NCBI GenBank assembly: GCA_016868375.1
Contig: VGHA01000002.1
Span: 19,061 to 83,060, forward strand
DNA length: 64,000 bases
Direction: 5' to 3'
Source of the DNA: Betaproteobacteria bacterium
Lineage (GTDB): Bacteria > Pseudomonadota > Gammaproteobacteria > Burkholderiales > Burkholderiaceae_E
Shown here: in pieces, positions 8,735-17,625 of the stretch
Numbering within the stretch: position 1 is the first letter of the stretch
Layout of the letters: each line of letters starts with the position of its first letter
Notes under the pieces: model-generated
The model's database searches: none
Told to the model about the DNA's origin: nothing
The model's input: only the letters and a program-made list of their open reading frames with translations
Translations under genes and position numbers: made by a program

Positions 8735-8806
8735 TGCTGCGCTGCAACAAACGAATGATGCCAAGCCTGAATCAGGTTGTCAAGCGATATTGTTGTGGTG
8801 CAACAA
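8735..8806 (-). promoter_or_regulatory. Two PhaR-like operator sites bracketing the phasin promoter
   Basis: The minus strand contains TTGTTGCAGCGCAGCA (complement of 8735-8750) over the predicted transcription start and TTGTTGCACCACAACAA (complement of 8790-8806) just upstream of the -35 box. Both share TTGTTGCA, and the second is an inverted repeat with 6-bp arms. PhaR-type repressors of beta- and alphaproteobacteria are known to bind short TGC/GCA-rich elements at phasin promoters until they are titrated by PHA granules. Assignment to PhaR is inference from position and motif style. Confidence 0.5.
8755..8783 (-). promoter_or_regulatory. Candidate sigma-70 promoter of the phasin gene
   Basis: On the minus strand a perfect -35 TTGACA (complement of 8778-8783) is followed after exactly 17 bp by CATCAT (complement of 8755-8760; 4 of 6 matches to TATAAT). 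The predicted start lies near 8748, giving an untranslated leader of about 80 nt before the phasin ATG. Confidence 0.65.
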
Positions 8807-8921
8807 AACCGGGTTCGGTCGATCAAAAAATCTTATAAATAACTGATTTTTAAATGATAAAAATCAAGCTACCAGAAAAAAATAGGGCGTATGAAGGCGC
8901 CTTCTGTTGCGGCCGCAAATA

Positions 8922-9833
8922 ATGTCGCCTTCCTTCAGGGTGGCGCTTTTGCGGTGCGTTGCAATAAGCGTGGCGCTCGGGTTCGTGATGGTCTGGTCGA
9001 CTGGCTTCATCGTCGCCCGCTATGGGGTCCCCCATGCGCCTGCGCTCAGCTTTCTCGCGCTTCGGTTCGCGGCCACGCTGCTGGTGCTTGTGCCGCTGAT
9101 CCTCGTCCTGAAAGCGCGCTGGCCGTCGCGGCACGACATGTTTCACCTTGCAGTGGCCGGTTTGCTCATTCAAGCGGTCTACCTGTCCGGTGTGTGGATT
9201 GCAATCGAGCATGGCATGCCGTCGGCCATGTCTGCGTTGATTGTCAATTTGCAGCCGATCCTTACCGCGGTGTGGGTGGCGGGGTGGGGCGAAACCGTGG
9301 GCAGGCGTCAATGGTTGGGGCTTTTGCTGGGGTTTGTCGGCGTTGCGCTGGCGGTCGCCAGCAAGTGGACTGCCGACGGTGTCAGCGTCGCCAACCTGAT
9401 CAGTTGCGTGTTGGCGTTAGCCGGCATCACGGCAGGCACGCTGTACCAGAAGCGCTGGGTGCCCAGCTTTGACCTGCATACGGGAAGCTTTGTGCAACTC
9501 GCTGCCTCGCTTGCCGTCGTGGGGCCGCTCGCGCTTATTGTTGAGACCCGACCTGTCGCCTGGAACGTTGACCTGCTGCTTGCGCTCGCCTGGGCCGTGC
9601 TCGCGATCTCAATCGGTGCCACCTTCGTCCTGTATCGACTGATTGAAAAAGGCTCGGCAACGGCGGTGACGTCGCTGATGTATCTGGTGCCACCCAGCAC
9701 GGCGCTCATGGCCTGGCTGCTGTTCGATGAGGCCTACGGGTGGTTGGCGGCTGCGGGCATGGTCTGCGCTGCAACCGGTGTGGCGCTGGTTCAGCGGGCG
9801 GGCTCGCCGCGCGCAGCCAATGCATCCCGGTGA
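8922..9833 (+). CDS. EamA/DMT-superfamily transporter
   Basis: The product is about 303 aa from the ATG at 8922; the track's start at 8907 is a TTG five codons upstream. About ten hydrophobic helices form two EamA repeats, beginning ALGFVMVWSTGFIVARYG. The region from GKWTADGVSVANLISC onward forms the second repeat, which ends ALMAWLLFDEAYGWLAAAGMVCAATG. Members are inner-membrane exporters of amino acids or other metabolites; the substrate is not predictable. The 5' region is AT-rich (about 8821-8890), unlike its surroundings, and probably holds its promoter and that of the divergent phasin gene. Confidence 0.9.
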   Translation: MSPSFRVALLRCVAISVALGFVMVWSTGFIVARYGVPHAPALSFLALRFAATLLVLVPLILVLKARWPSRHDMFHLAVAGLLIQAVYLSGVWIAIEHGMPSAMSALIVNLQPILTAVWVAGWGETVGRRQWLGLLLGFVGVALAVASKWTADGVSVANLISCVLALAGITAGTLYQKRWVPSFDLHTGSFVQLAASLAVVGPLALIVETRPVAWNVDLLLALAWAVLAISIGATFVLYRLIEKGSATAVTSLMYLVPPSTALMAWLLFDEAYGWLAAAGMVCAATGVALVQRAGSPRAANASR

Positions 9834-9924
9834 GACAATCGCGCCCGTCGGCGCTGGACGGAACCTGTGAGTCGGGCCCGCCCGTACGCCGGCACGCATT
9901 GCCAACTGAAAAGGGCCTTGAAAC

Positions 9925-10407
9925 ATGAGTGACTCTGGCGGCGCTGTGTCGCCCCGACCGGATCCCGTAGCCAGCGTTCCGGAGCGATTACCGCTTGATG
10001 GCTATCCGCATCGGATGCCCATCGTGACCCGCTGGATGGACAACGATGTCTACGGGCATGTCAACAACGTCGTCTACTACTCGTACTTCGATACGGTGGT
10101 CAACACCTATCTGATCCGGCAGGGGGCGCTGGATATTCATGGTGGCGCCGTCATCGGCCTGGTCGTCGAAACCGGGTGCCGATATTTCGCACCCCTGTCG
10201 TTTCCCGATGTCGTGGTGGCCGGGCTGCGCGTTGAGCGCATCGGCAACAGCAGCGTGCGCTATCAGGTGGGCCTTTTCCGCAACGACGAAACCGAACCGT
10301 GTGCGCAGGGGCATTTCACGCACGTGTACGTGTACCGCGTCAACCGGCGCCCGACAGCGTTGCCAGCGGCGTTGCGCGCGGCGCTTGAACCTTTGCTCGC
10401 CCGTTAA
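9925..10407 (+). CDS. Acyl-CoA thioesterase, 4-hydroxybenzoyl-CoA thioesterase-like hotdog protein
   Basis: The product is 160 aa with a single hotdog domain. The signature [20 protein letters not shown] (residues 36-55) contains the acidic residue and GHVNN turn of the YbgC/4HBT family. These cytosolic enzymes hydrolyse short or aromatic acyl-CoA esters. It lies 28 bp upstream of a nitroreductase gene, so the two may be co-transcribed. The physiological substrate is not known. Confidence 0.88.
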   Translation: MSDSGGAVSPRPDPVASVPERLPLDGYPHRMPIVTRWMDNDVYGHVNNVVYYSYFDTVVNTYLIRQGALDIHGGAVIGLVVETGCRYFAPLSFPDVVVAGLRVERIGNSSVRYQVGLFRNDETEPCAQGHFTHVYVYRVNRRPTALPAALRAALEPLLAR

Positions 10408-10435
10408 GCGGTCGGGCGCTGACTCTGGAGTCAAA

Positions 10436-11134
10436 ATGGATTACCCGCACAGCTATCGATTCGTCGATGACGCGATCATCAGCCGCCACTCGATTCGGGC
10501 GTTTCTGAATCAACCCGTTGACCGTGCGATCGTCGAAGACATTCTCGAGGTGGCCAGTCGCGCGCCTTCGGGCACCAACATGCAGCCCTGGGCGGTTCAT
10601 GTGCTGGCGGGCGAGGCGCGCCAGCGCCTGTCTGATCGCATCGTCAAGGTGTTCGACGACCCTGAGCAAAATGCCACCCACACCGAGGAGTATCCGTACT
10701 ACCCCAAGCAGTGGTTCTCGCCTTATATCGACAGGCGCCGTACGGTGGGGTTTGCGCTCTATAAGCTGCTGGGAATCGGCAAGGGCGAAAAAGACAAAAT
10801 GCATGCCCAGCATGCTCGAAACTATCGGTTCTTTGATGCGCCGGTCGGCATGATCTTCACGATCGATCGTCGCCTGGCAATCGGCAGCTGGCTCGACTAC
10901 GGCATGTTTCTGCAGAACGTCATGGTCGCGGCCCGAGCGCGCGGCCTGGACACGTGCCCGCAGGCGGCCTTCACGCAGTTCCACCGGATCATTGCTGACG
11001 AACTGTCTCTCGGCGAGCACGAGGCGGTGGTCTGCGGCATGGCGCTGGGTTATGCCGATCACTCTGTGCCCGAGAACACGCTGATCACCGAGCGTGAACC
11101 GGTATCGCAGTTCGCACGCTTTGTCGGCTGGTAA
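10436..11134 (+). CDS. Nitroreductase family FMN oxidoreductase
   Basis: The product is 232 aa. The ORF track extends to 10139, but that part overlaps the thioesterase gene. The ATG at 10436, after TCTGGAG, gives a proper N-terminus (DDAIISRHSIRAFLNQPVD) with the family's R-R/S-x-R FMN-phosphate contact region. RAPSGTNMQPW (near residues 42-52) is the FMN-binding SxxNxQPW loop, and VCGMALGYAD near the C-terminus is also typical. The family reduces nitro groups, quinones or flavins with NAD(P)H. The insert around YYPKQWFSPYIDRRR is typical of the longer proteobacterial form. Confidence 0.92.
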   Translation: MDYPHSYRFVDDAIISRHSIRAFLNQPVDRAIVEDILEVASRAPSGTNMQPWAVHVLAGEARQRLSDRIVKVFDDPEQNATHTEEYPYYPKQWFSPYIDRRRTVGFALYKLLGIGKGEKDKMHAQHARNYRFFDAPVGMIFTIDRRLAIGSWLDYGMFLQNVMVAARARGLDTCPQAAFTQFHRIIADELSLGEHEAVVCGMALGYADHSVPENTLITEREPVSQFARFVGW

Positions 11135-11165
11135 GCACCGCTGTCTTCTGGAGGAGGCAAACAAA

Positions 11166-12173
11166 ATGAAAAACAAGGGTGTCAATCGATTGATCACGGC
11201 ACGGCTGATGGCGGTCACGCTCAGCATCGGGGCGATGGCACTGTCGGCGGCAGCGCCGGTACAGGCACAGGACGCTGCCTCAGGCCGCCCGGTTCGTCTG
11301 GTGATTCCGTTCGCAGCAGGCGGTTCGGCGGACATGCTGGGCCGCCTGGTTGCGGAAGGCCTGTCAAAGGCCCTGGGCGTCACGATCACCCCGGAGAACA
11401 AACCCGGCGCAACCGGCGCGATCGGTGCCGCCGAGGTGGCGCGGGCCAAACCCGATGGGCACACGCTTCTGCTGGGTTTTGATGGCACGATCGCAATCGC
11501 ACCCGTCATCCAGGGCAATGTGGGTTTCGATCCGATCAAGGATTTTTCGCCGATCGCCCGGCTGGCCGATGTCGGGCTGGTGGTCGCTGTGCATCCGTCG
11601 GTACCGGCCCGCAATATGCGGCAACTGATCGATTGGACCCGCTCAAACCCCGGGAAACTGTCGTTCGCATCGCCTGGTCCGGGCAGCACTGCCCACCTGG
11701 CGGGCGAGCAGCTTCGGCTCGAAGCGGGGCTTGACTGGTTGCACGTGCCCTACGGTGCCTCCGGCAGCGGCAAGTTCGTCAACGACCTTATCGGAGGCAG
11801 CGTCCCGGCTGCGCTGATTTCGATTGCCGTTGCCGCTCCCTACATTCGTGATGGCCGCATTGTCGGGGTCGGCGTGCCGTCGGCTGCCCCGAATCCAGCG
11901 ATTCCGGAGGTGCCAACCTTCGGGCAGTCTGGTCTCGAGCGGTTCAACGTCTCGTCCTGGTTCGCGCTGCTGGGTCCGGCCGGCATGGCGCCGTCGCAGG
12001 TTGACAGGCTGAACGCCGAAGTACAGAAACTGTTGGCCTCGCCGCCGGTCATTGAGCGGCTGACCAAGGCGGGAATGGACGCGACGCCATCGTCCCCGGC
12101 CGCACTGGCTGAGCGTATTGCCTCGGATCTGGACAAGTGGCGCAAGGTGGCAAGCCGGATTCCGAAGAACTGA
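11166..12173 (+). CDS. Bug family (tripartite tricarboxylate transporter) periplasmic receptor
   Basis: The product is 335 aa from the ATG at 11166, which follows the SD GGAGGC. The signal peptide (ARLMAVTLSIGAMALSAAAPVQAQ) has a probable cleavage after AQA. The mature protein shows the Bug pattern: RLVIPFAAGGSADMLGR, then NKPGATGAIGAAEVARAKPDGHTLL, and a C-terminal helix region. Such receptors bind carboxylates, amino acids or nicotinate-like compounds for TctAB or act as sensors. No tctA or tctB partner is in the window, the usual situation in Burkholderiales, where Bug genes are greatly expanded. The track's upstream start (11094) overlaps the nitroreductase and is rejected. Confidence 0.94.
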   Translation: MKNKGVNRLITARLMAVTLSIGAMALSAAAPVQAQDAASGRPVRLVIPFAAGGSADMLGRLVAEGLSKALGVTITPENKPGATGAIGAAEVARAKPDGHTLLLGFDGTIAIAPVIQGNVGFDPIKDFSPIARLADVGLVVAVHPSVPARNMRQLIDWTRSNPGKLSFASPGPGSTAHLAGEQLRLEAGLDWLHVPYGASGSGKFVNDLIGGSVPAALISIAVAAPYIRDGRIVGVGVPSAAPNPAIPEVPTFGQSGLERFNVSSWFALLGPAGMAPSQVDRLNAEVQKLLASPPVIERLTKAGMDATPSSPAALAERIASDLDKWRKVASRIPKN

Positions 12174-12277
12174 GATCGCAGGGCGGCGGTCGCTCGGAGA
12201 ATGTCCGTTAGCGGCCGCCTCGGTTGACAGGGACCGCCGAATCCAGCGAACATATCCTCAGGCCGCGTCTGAGGGTT

Positions 12278-13588
12278 ATGTCGCAAGTGTTTCTTCTACA
12301 ACATTTTTCGGTTTTTTTCGCCGGCGCGGGGGTCGTGCTCGCGCTGATATCGCCTCTGGCGGCGGCGCAGTCGCAAGCCCCTCGAGGCAACGAGGCAGCC
12401 AAACCGCCTGCCACTGCGCCTAAATCAGCGCAAGGTTCGCCGGCGGCGGGCCAACGGGCTGCCAAACCGGCCGCGTCCAGTGCCCAGAAAGGTAAACGCA
12501 AGGCCAAGCAGAACAAGTCGTCTGCGCCGGCCCGGGCGTCTGAAGAGTCTCCCAAGCCCGCCCAGGGTGCTAAGTCGGGGGCGCGAGCCGCAGCGGTAGG
12601 GGCGGGCGTTGCCGCGGGTGCTGCGGCTGCCGCCGCCTCTTCGAACGGTGCTGATGCTGCTGGCGGCAGGGCGGTCACTCCCTCGGCCAGCCCCAAGCAG
12701 GCTTCGCTCGCGCCGCAGGCGCCGCCCCGTCCCTCAGTGGGCGAATCGATCGGCCTGAAAAGCGTGGCCGACCCTTTGTCGCTGCATTCGTCGGTGGCGC
12801 TGGTGGTCGATGCACGTAACGGTGACGTGCTGGTTCGCAAGAATCCCAACGCGGTCCTGCCGATCGCATCGATCACGAAATTGATGACAGCGATCGTTGT
12901 GCTCGATGCCGGGTTGCCACTTAATGAGCGGCTGCAAATCACCCGAGACGATATCGACCGCATGCGCCATACGAGTTCGCGCCTTCACCCGGGCGCCTGG
13001 CTGACCCGTGCCGAAATGCTCCAGCTTGCGTTGATGTCGTCCGAGAATCGCGCCGCCAATGCGCTGGGCCGGCACTACCCGGGTGGTATGCCTGCTTTCG
13101 TCGCGGCGATGAACGCGAAATCGCGCGCTCTGGGCCTGCATGACACCCGCTTCGTCGAACCCACTGGCTTATCAAGCGCGAACGTATCAAGCGGTCGCGA
13201 CCTGGCCCAGCTGGTCCGCACGGCATCCAGCTATCCGCTCATCCGTCAGTACTCAACTGCGCGTTCGCTCACCGTGCAACCGGCTCGCGAGGCACTCGGG
13301 TTCTACAACACGAACCGGCTGATTTCAACCGCGGGCTGGTCAATCGGTCTGCAGAAAACCGGGTTCATTTCCGAGGCCGGCAACTGCCTGGTGATGGTGG
13401 CCAACGTGGAAGGCCGACCGCTTGTATTCGTGCTGCTTGATGCGGCGGGTAAGCTTGCCCGCTTTGGCGATGCGCAGCGAATTCGCGCCTGGGTTGAAAA
13501 ATCCAGCCCCCCGTCACAGCGCATTCATGCGGAGTCCGAGCCTGCGGATCGTACGGCTCCGCTACGGGTGTCGATGGGCGCGCACTGA
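12278..13588 (+). CDS. pbpG: D-alanyl-D-alanine endopeptidase / carboxypeptidase (PBP7/PbpG-like, peptidase S11)
   Basis: The product is 436 aa from the ATG at 12278, which gives a signal peptide ending near AAAQ; the track's earlier start is a TTG. The catalytic triad of class S11 is complete: SITK (S198, K201), SEN (255-257) and KTG (360-362). The enzyme would cut D-Ala-mDAP cross-links of peptidoglycan in the periplasm. Between the signal and the catalytic domain lies an unusually long low-complexity linker (about residues 30-165), rich in Ala, Lys and Pro with runs such as GVAAGAAAAAASS. This may span the periplasm or bind nucleic acid or cell wall non-specifically. It is convergent with the IclR gene. 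Confidence 0.9.
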   Translation: MSQVFLLQHFSVFFAGAGVVLALISPLAAAQSQAPRGNEAAKPPATAPKSAQGSPAAGQRAAKPAASSAQKGKRKAKQNKSSAPARASEESPKPAQGAKSGARAAAVGAGVAAGAAAAAASSNGADAAGGRAVTPSASPKQASLAPQAPPRPSVGESIGLKSVADPLSLHSSVALVVDARNGDVLVRKNPNAVLPIASITKLMTAIVVLDAGLPLNERLQITRDDIDRMRHTSSRLHPGAWLTRAEMLQLALMSSENRAANALGRHYPGGMPAFVAAMNAKSRALGLHDTRFVEPTGLSSANVSSGRDLAQLVRTASSYPLIRQYSTARSLTVQPAREALGFYNTNRLISTAGWSIGLQKTGFISEAGNCLVMVANVEGRPLVFVLLDAAGKLARFGDAQRIRAWVEKSSPPSQRIHAESEPADRTAPLRVSMGAH

Positions 13589-13590
13589 CT

Positions 13591-13615
13591 GCTGCGCACG
13601 CTAGGCCTGCGCAGC
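13591..13615. terminator. Inverted repeat between convergent pbpG and IclR genes
   Basis: GCTGCGCA (13591-13598) and TGCGCAGC (13608-13615) form a perfect 8-bp stem over a 9-nt loop that contains the IclR stop codon (complement of 13601-13603). It sits 2 bp after the pbpG stop. No T-run follows on either strand, so factor-independent termination is uncertain. Confidence 0.45.
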
Positions 13616-14398
13616 CGGCGGCTCGTAGCCCAGTGACGAAGAAATGTCGGCTGCGGTTTTGCAGACCAGATCAATCCAGTCGTCCTGGACGAAATCGGCG
13701 GGGGCTGAAATTGAAAGACCTGCCACCAGCTTTCCCACATCATCCCGGATGCCAGCGGCAATGCAGCGCACGCCCAGCTCGAGCTCCTCGTTGTCACGCG
13801 CGTAGCCGCGCGCGCGAACCAGCGCAAGTTCGCGCTCGAGTCGGGCCAGTTCGGTGATGCTGTTCCTGGTGTGCCCGGCCAGTCCCGTGCGGGTGGCATA
13901 GGCCCGCACGTTGCGGGCGTCGTCCACCGATAGAAACAGCTTGCCGACCGAGGTCAGATGAAGCGGCGCGCGGCCGCCCACAGCGCGCACAACCTGCATG
14001 CCCGATCGCTCGGACACTGCCCGCTCGATGTAGACGATTTCGTCGGCCTGCCGGATTGACAGGTTGACGGGCTGTCCGGTTGCCCGGTGCAGTTCACGCA
14101 TCGGACCGAGCGCGGCGTCGCGCACATTGAGCCGGGTTTTGACCAGATTGCCAAGTTCAAGCAGGCGAATGCCGAGCTGATAAGTGCCCGGGTCGCTGCG
14201 GTCGATCAGGCGAGCAGTGACCAGGTCATTCAGGATTCGATGGGCGGTTGACGGATGAAGTCCTGTGGCGAGCGACAGATCTTTCAGGCTGGCTGGTTCG
14301 GTGCGCTCAGCCAGCGCGTCCAGCAGCGACACCAGTCGCTGGATCACCTGAATCGCTGTTTTGCCGTCGTCGGTCGACGGGGATTTGGTTCGTCCCAT
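13601..14398 (-). CDS. IclR family transcriptional regulator
   Basis: The product is 265 aa. The N-terminal winged helix-turn-helix spans about residues 12-75 (AIQVIQRLVSLLDAL, then SLKDLSLATGLHPSTAHRIL). A GAF-like IclR effector domain follows (VNLSIRQADEIVYIERA, GRAPLHLTSVGKLFLS, ELELGVRCIAAGI). The family represses or activates catabolic operons in response to aromatic or short organic acids; the target is not evident. The first about 92 bp overlap the 3' end of the radical SAM gene in another frame on the same strand. The HTH starts at about residue 15, so the overlap cannot be fully removed by choosing a later start. Confidence 0.92.
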   Translation of the reverse strand: MGRTKSPSTDDGKTAIQVIQRLVSLLDALAERTEPASLKDLSLATGLHPSTAHRILNDLVTARLIDRSDPGTYQLGIRLLELGNLVKTRLNVRDAALGPMRELHRATGQPVNLSIRQADEIVYIERAVSERSGMQVVRAVGGRAPLHLTSVGKLFLSVDDARNVRAYATRTGLAGHTRNSITELARLERELALVRARGYARDNEELELGVRCIAAGIRDDVGKLVAGLSISAPADFVQDDWIDLVCKTAADISSSLGYEPPAAQA

Positions 14399-15794
14399 GG
14401 TGAAATTCTATCTCACTGGATGAAATCAACCAGGAGTCGATCAACTGCGCCAGGCGCTCGGGCGCAAATCTCCAGGTGCTGTCGGTGGTTGAATACACCC
14501 AGTCGGAGAACGCGAGAAACCGGTGGAATGGCGCGCCGCCCAGCAGCCCTGTCAGCTGCTTCTCGAAGCGGCCTGAATTTCCGATCAGATCCCAGTAGCG
14601 GGCGAACCGCGCAAGTCGCTGCATGTCCGGGAAGCTGATGTCGTATGTTGCCAGCACGTTGTAGGGCGGATTGGGGTTGTACCGCATTGCAAATTGCTCG
14701 GTATGACGGGCGATTGGCGCGCCACGGAGCCGCTTCAGAATGCCCACCTGTATCTCCTGGGGGCGCAAAGCGATCAACCGATCAAAACCCGCGCCAAAGC
14801 TCTCCAGCGTTTCCCCTGGAAGTCCTGCAATCAGGTCGACGTGCAGATTGGCCTGCGTGTTCTCGCGCAGCCAGCGAAGGTTGGACTCGGCCTTGGTGTT
14901 GTCCTGCCGACGGCTGATCAGCGCCTGGACCTCGGGGTTCCAGCTTTGTATGCCGATTTCGAATTGCAGGGTGCCTGCCGGAAATCTGGGCAGGAGTTCG
15001 CGCAGGCGCTGGGGCAGGTGATCGGGTACCAGCTCGAAGTGAGCAAAGCACGGATCCTCTGGGCTGGCCTCGATCCGTTCGAGAAAAAAACGCAGGATCG
15101 CGATGCTGGTATCGATGCGCAGGTTGAATGTGCGGTCAACGAAACGCAGCCGCCTTGCGCCCCGTTGATAGAGCGCGTCGAGTTCGCCAAGGAGGGCATC
15201 AAGCGGAAACTGCACTGCGGTACGGTCGAGTGCCGACAGGCAGAACTCGCATCGATACGGGCATCCCCGCGAGGCCTCGACATAAAGATGCCGATGGGCC
15301 AGATCGCGATCGTCATAGAGCGAGTAGGGCATCGTTACCTGCTCGGGCTCGAGCCTGCCGCCCACGATTAGGTGCGTAAGTGGGCGCGTGCCGCGGCCCG
15401 CTTTCCAGGCCAGTGTCTGCTCACAGAGCTCTCTGAACTCGCGCTCGGCCGTACCGGTGATGACATGGTCAGCCGTGCGGCAGATAGGCTGCTCGAGGGT
15501 TTCGTGGCTGACCTCTGGTCCACCCAAGACGATTCTCAAGTCCGGAGCGATTCGACGAAGCATTGCCACGAGTCGGGTCGTTTCTTCGACATTCCAGATA
15601 TAGACCCCCAGCCCGAGCAGCATCGGGTTACGCGTAAGGATGCTTTCGGCTATTGACTCGGTTCGCGCACCGATGACGAACTCAAGGATTTCAGCGCGCG
15701 GCTGCAGCTCGCCCAGATTCGCCAGCAGATAGCGCAGGCCTAGTGATGCGTGCGAGTAACGCGCGTTAAGCGTCGCAAGAATGATGTCTGCCAT
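14307..15794 (-). CDS. B12-binding-domain radical SAM protein (DUF4080-type)
   Basis: The product is 495 aa. An N-terminal Rossmann-like B12-binding domain spans about residues 1-130 (MADIILATLNARYSHASLGLR, IVLGGPEVS). A radical SAM core follows, with the cluster motif CPYRCEFC (C178, C182, C185) and the usual FEIGIQSWNPEV and DLIAGLPGET segments. The C-terminal part fits DUF4080. The enzyme would use SAM and [4Fe-4S], perhaps with cobalamin, in an unassigned reaction. The last about 30 residues (HHGTNQIPVDRRRQ onward) overlap the IclR gene and look unlike the domain, so they may be an extension by stop-codon loss. It lies 32 bp downstream of pyrD. Confidence 0.88.
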   Translation of the reverse strand: MADIILATLNARYSHASLGLRYLLANLGELQPRAEILEFVIGARTESIAESILTRNPMLLGLGVYIWNVEETTRLVAMLRRIAPDLRIVLGGPEVSHETLEQPICRTADHVITGTAEREFRELCEQTLAWKAGRGTRPLTHLIVGGRLEPEQVTMPYSLYDDRDLAHRHLYVEASRGCPYRCEFCLSALDRTAVQFPLDALLGELDALYQRGARRLRFVDRTFNLRIDTSIAILRFFLERIEASPEDPCFAHFELVPDHLPQRLRELLPRFPAGTLQFEIGIQSWNPEVQALISRRQDNTKAESNLRWLRENTQANLHVDLIAGLPGETLESFGAGFDRLIALRPQEIQVGILKRLRGAPIARHTEQFAMRYNPNPPYNVLATYDISFPDMQRLARFARYWDLIGNSGRFEKQLTGLLGGAPFHRFLAFSDWVYSTTDSTWRFAPERLAQLIDSWLISSSEIEFHHGTNQIPVDRRRQNSDSGDPATGVAAGRAG

Positions 15795-15826
15795 AGGCGG
15801 GGGCGGCCGCAGAAACCCGCGCCAGG

Positions 15827-16885
15827 TCAGGCGGCTGAAGCGTGTTGAGAGTCGGCCGTTTTCGCGTGGCCTGCCAGCGCACGTGCACAGTTTCCGATGA
15901 GCTGCGGGCCACGATAGATGATGCCGGTATACATCTGCACCACATCGGCGCCGGCGTCGATCTTCGCGCAGGCATCCGCAGCTGACAGAATGCCGCCGAC
16001 ACCAATAATGGGATACCCTGCAGGCAGCCTCGCGCGAAGCGCCCGGATCACGTGATTGGACATCTCGAAGATCGGTGCGCCCGACAGTCCGCCCGTTTGT
16101 CCTGCGTTGACTTCGCCTGCCACCGAATCGCGAGATATGGTGGTGTTGGTGGCGATGACCGCATCAATGCCGTGTGCTGGAAGACCGTCGGCAATGAGGG
16201 CGATCTGTTCATCGTCCAGATCGGGCGCAATTTTCAGGACCATGGGAACGCGCTTGCCATCGCGGTCTGACAACTGTTCGCGCGTCTGCGAAAGGCCCGC
16301 GAGGAGCGCGGACAGTTCATCACCGCCCTGTAGCCGTCGCAAGTCTTTGGTGTTGGGCGAAGAAACATTGACGGTGACGTAGCTTGCGATTGCGTGCACA
16401 CGAGTGAGGCACTCGCGGTAGTCGTCGATGGCGCGCTCGTTGGGCGTGGCGCCGTTTTTCCCGATATTGATACCCAGAACGCCGGTGTATCCAGAGCGCT
16501 GTACGTTATCGATTACAGCGTCGAGTCCCTGATTGTTGAAGCCAAGCCGGTTGATGAGCGCATGGCGACGCGGAATCCTGAAAATCCGCGGACGGGCATT
16601 GCCGGGCTGGGGCTTGGGCGTGACGGTGCCGATTTCAATGAAGCCAAAGCCCAGCGCTGCCAACGCCCGCAGATGCTCGCCGTTTTTATCAAGGCCAGCG
16701 GCCAGACCCACCCGATTGTGAAGCTTGAGGCCCAGAAAGGTGACCGGGTCGTCGACCGGGTCGCCCGCCGCCCATCGAATCATCGGCTGGGCAAAGGACT
16801 GATCAAGCAGTGCAAACGTGAGATGGTGGGCACGCTCGGCATCAAGACTGAAGAGGAGCGGACGGACGAGATCGTAGGGATTCAT
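15827..16885 (-). CDS. pyrD: Dihydroorotate dehydrogenase (quinone), class 2
   Basis: The product is 352 aa, normal for the membrane-associated class 2 enzyme. It oxidises dihydroorotate to orotate with FMN and ubiquinone in pyrimidine synthesis. Visible features are the N-terminal membrane-binding helices ([21 protein letters not shown]), [11 protein letters not shown], the catalytic serine region [12 protein letters not shown], and FMN-phosphate loops near [11 protein letters not shown]. Its ATG overlaps the stop of bpt by 4 bp (ATGA), so the two are translationally coupled in an aat-bpt-pyrD run. Confidence 0.97.
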   Translation of the reverse strand: MNPYDLVRPLLFSLDAERAHHLTFALLDQSFAQPMIRWAAGDPVDDPVTFLGLKLHNRVGLAAGLDKNGEHLRALAALGFGFIEIGTVTPKPQPGNARPRIFRIPRRHALINRLGFNNQGLDAVIDNVQRSGYTGVLGINIGKNGATPNERAIDDYRECLTRVHAIASYVTVNVSSPNTKDLRRLQGGDELSALLAGLSQTREQLSDRDGKRVPMVLKIAPDLDDEQIALIADGLPAHGIDAVIATNTTISRDSVAGEVNAGQTGGLSGAPIFEMSNHVIRALRARLPAGYPIIGVGGILSAADACAKIDAGADVVQMYTGIIYRGPQLIGNCARALAGHAKTADSQHASAA

Positions 16886-17625
16886 TCAGCGGGCGGGGTG
16901 TCGGCCATACGCTCCCAGCGTCCCTCGCTGAGTCGTTCGACGGGCCTGAAATTGGCTTTGTAAGACATCTTGCGGCTGCTGGCGATCCAGTAGCCCAGAT
17001 AGAGGTAGGGCAGGTTGAGCTGGCGGCACTGCTCGATTTGCCAGACGATGTTGAAGGTGCCGAAGCTGGCGTGCGGCACGTCCGGGTCGAAGAAGGTGTA
17101 CACCGACGAGAGTCCGTCGTTCAGGATGTCGATGATTGACACCATGCGCAGCAGGCCGTCGGGTTCGCGGAATTCAACCAGGCGCGTGTTGACCTTGCTC
17201 TGCAACAGAAATTGAGCGTACTGCTCGCGGCTGTCCTGGTCCATGCCGCCGCCGGCGTGGCGACTGGCCTGATACCGTAGGTAAAGCTGGTAGTGCTCAG
17301 GCGAGAATCCTAGCCGGGCGACGAGTGTACGGAGCGTGCCGTGTGTGCGCCTGGCGCGGCGCTGACTGCGATCAGGCTGGTACTCGGCCACCGGGACCCG
17401 CACCGGAATGCAGGCTCTGCAGCCATCGCAGTAAGGGCGGTAAGTGAACACGCCGCTGCGGCGAAAACCGGCTCGAACCAGCTCGCTGTAAATGTCGGCG
17501 TTGATCAGGTGATTGGGCGTGGCAACCTGTGACCGTGCTTGCCGGCCATCGAGGTAGCTGCAGGGGTAGGGCGCTGTGGCGTAAAACTGCAGCGCCGAAA
17601 AAGGCAGTTCCTTGAGTTGCGTCAT
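16882..17625 (-). CDS. bpt: Aspartate/glutamate leucyltransferase (bacterial ATE1-like, Bpt)
   Basis: The product is 247 aa. It shows the arginyltransferase-like N-terminus with [13 protein letters not shown] and the Cys pair region [18 protein letters not shown]-like C-terminal half contains YTFFDP and [22 protein letters not shown]. Bpt adds Leu from Leu-tRNA to N-terminal Asp or Glu, creating an N-degron for ClpS/ClpAP. It is joined by 4-bp ATGA overlaps to aat upstream and pyrD downstream, so the two bacterial N-degron transferases are made together. Confidence 0.96.
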   Translation of the reverse strand: MTQLKELPFSALQFYATAPYPCSYLDGRQARSQVATPNHLINADIYSELVRAGFRRSGVFTYRPYCDGCRACIPVRVPVAEYQPDRSQRRARRTHGTLRTLVARLGFSPEHYQLYLRYQASRHAGGGMDQDSREQYAQFLLQSKVNTRLVEFREPDGLLRMVSIIDILNDGLSSVYTFFDPDVPHASFGTFNIVWQIEQCRQLNLPYLYLGYWIASSRKMSYKANFRPVERLSEGRWERMADTPPAE

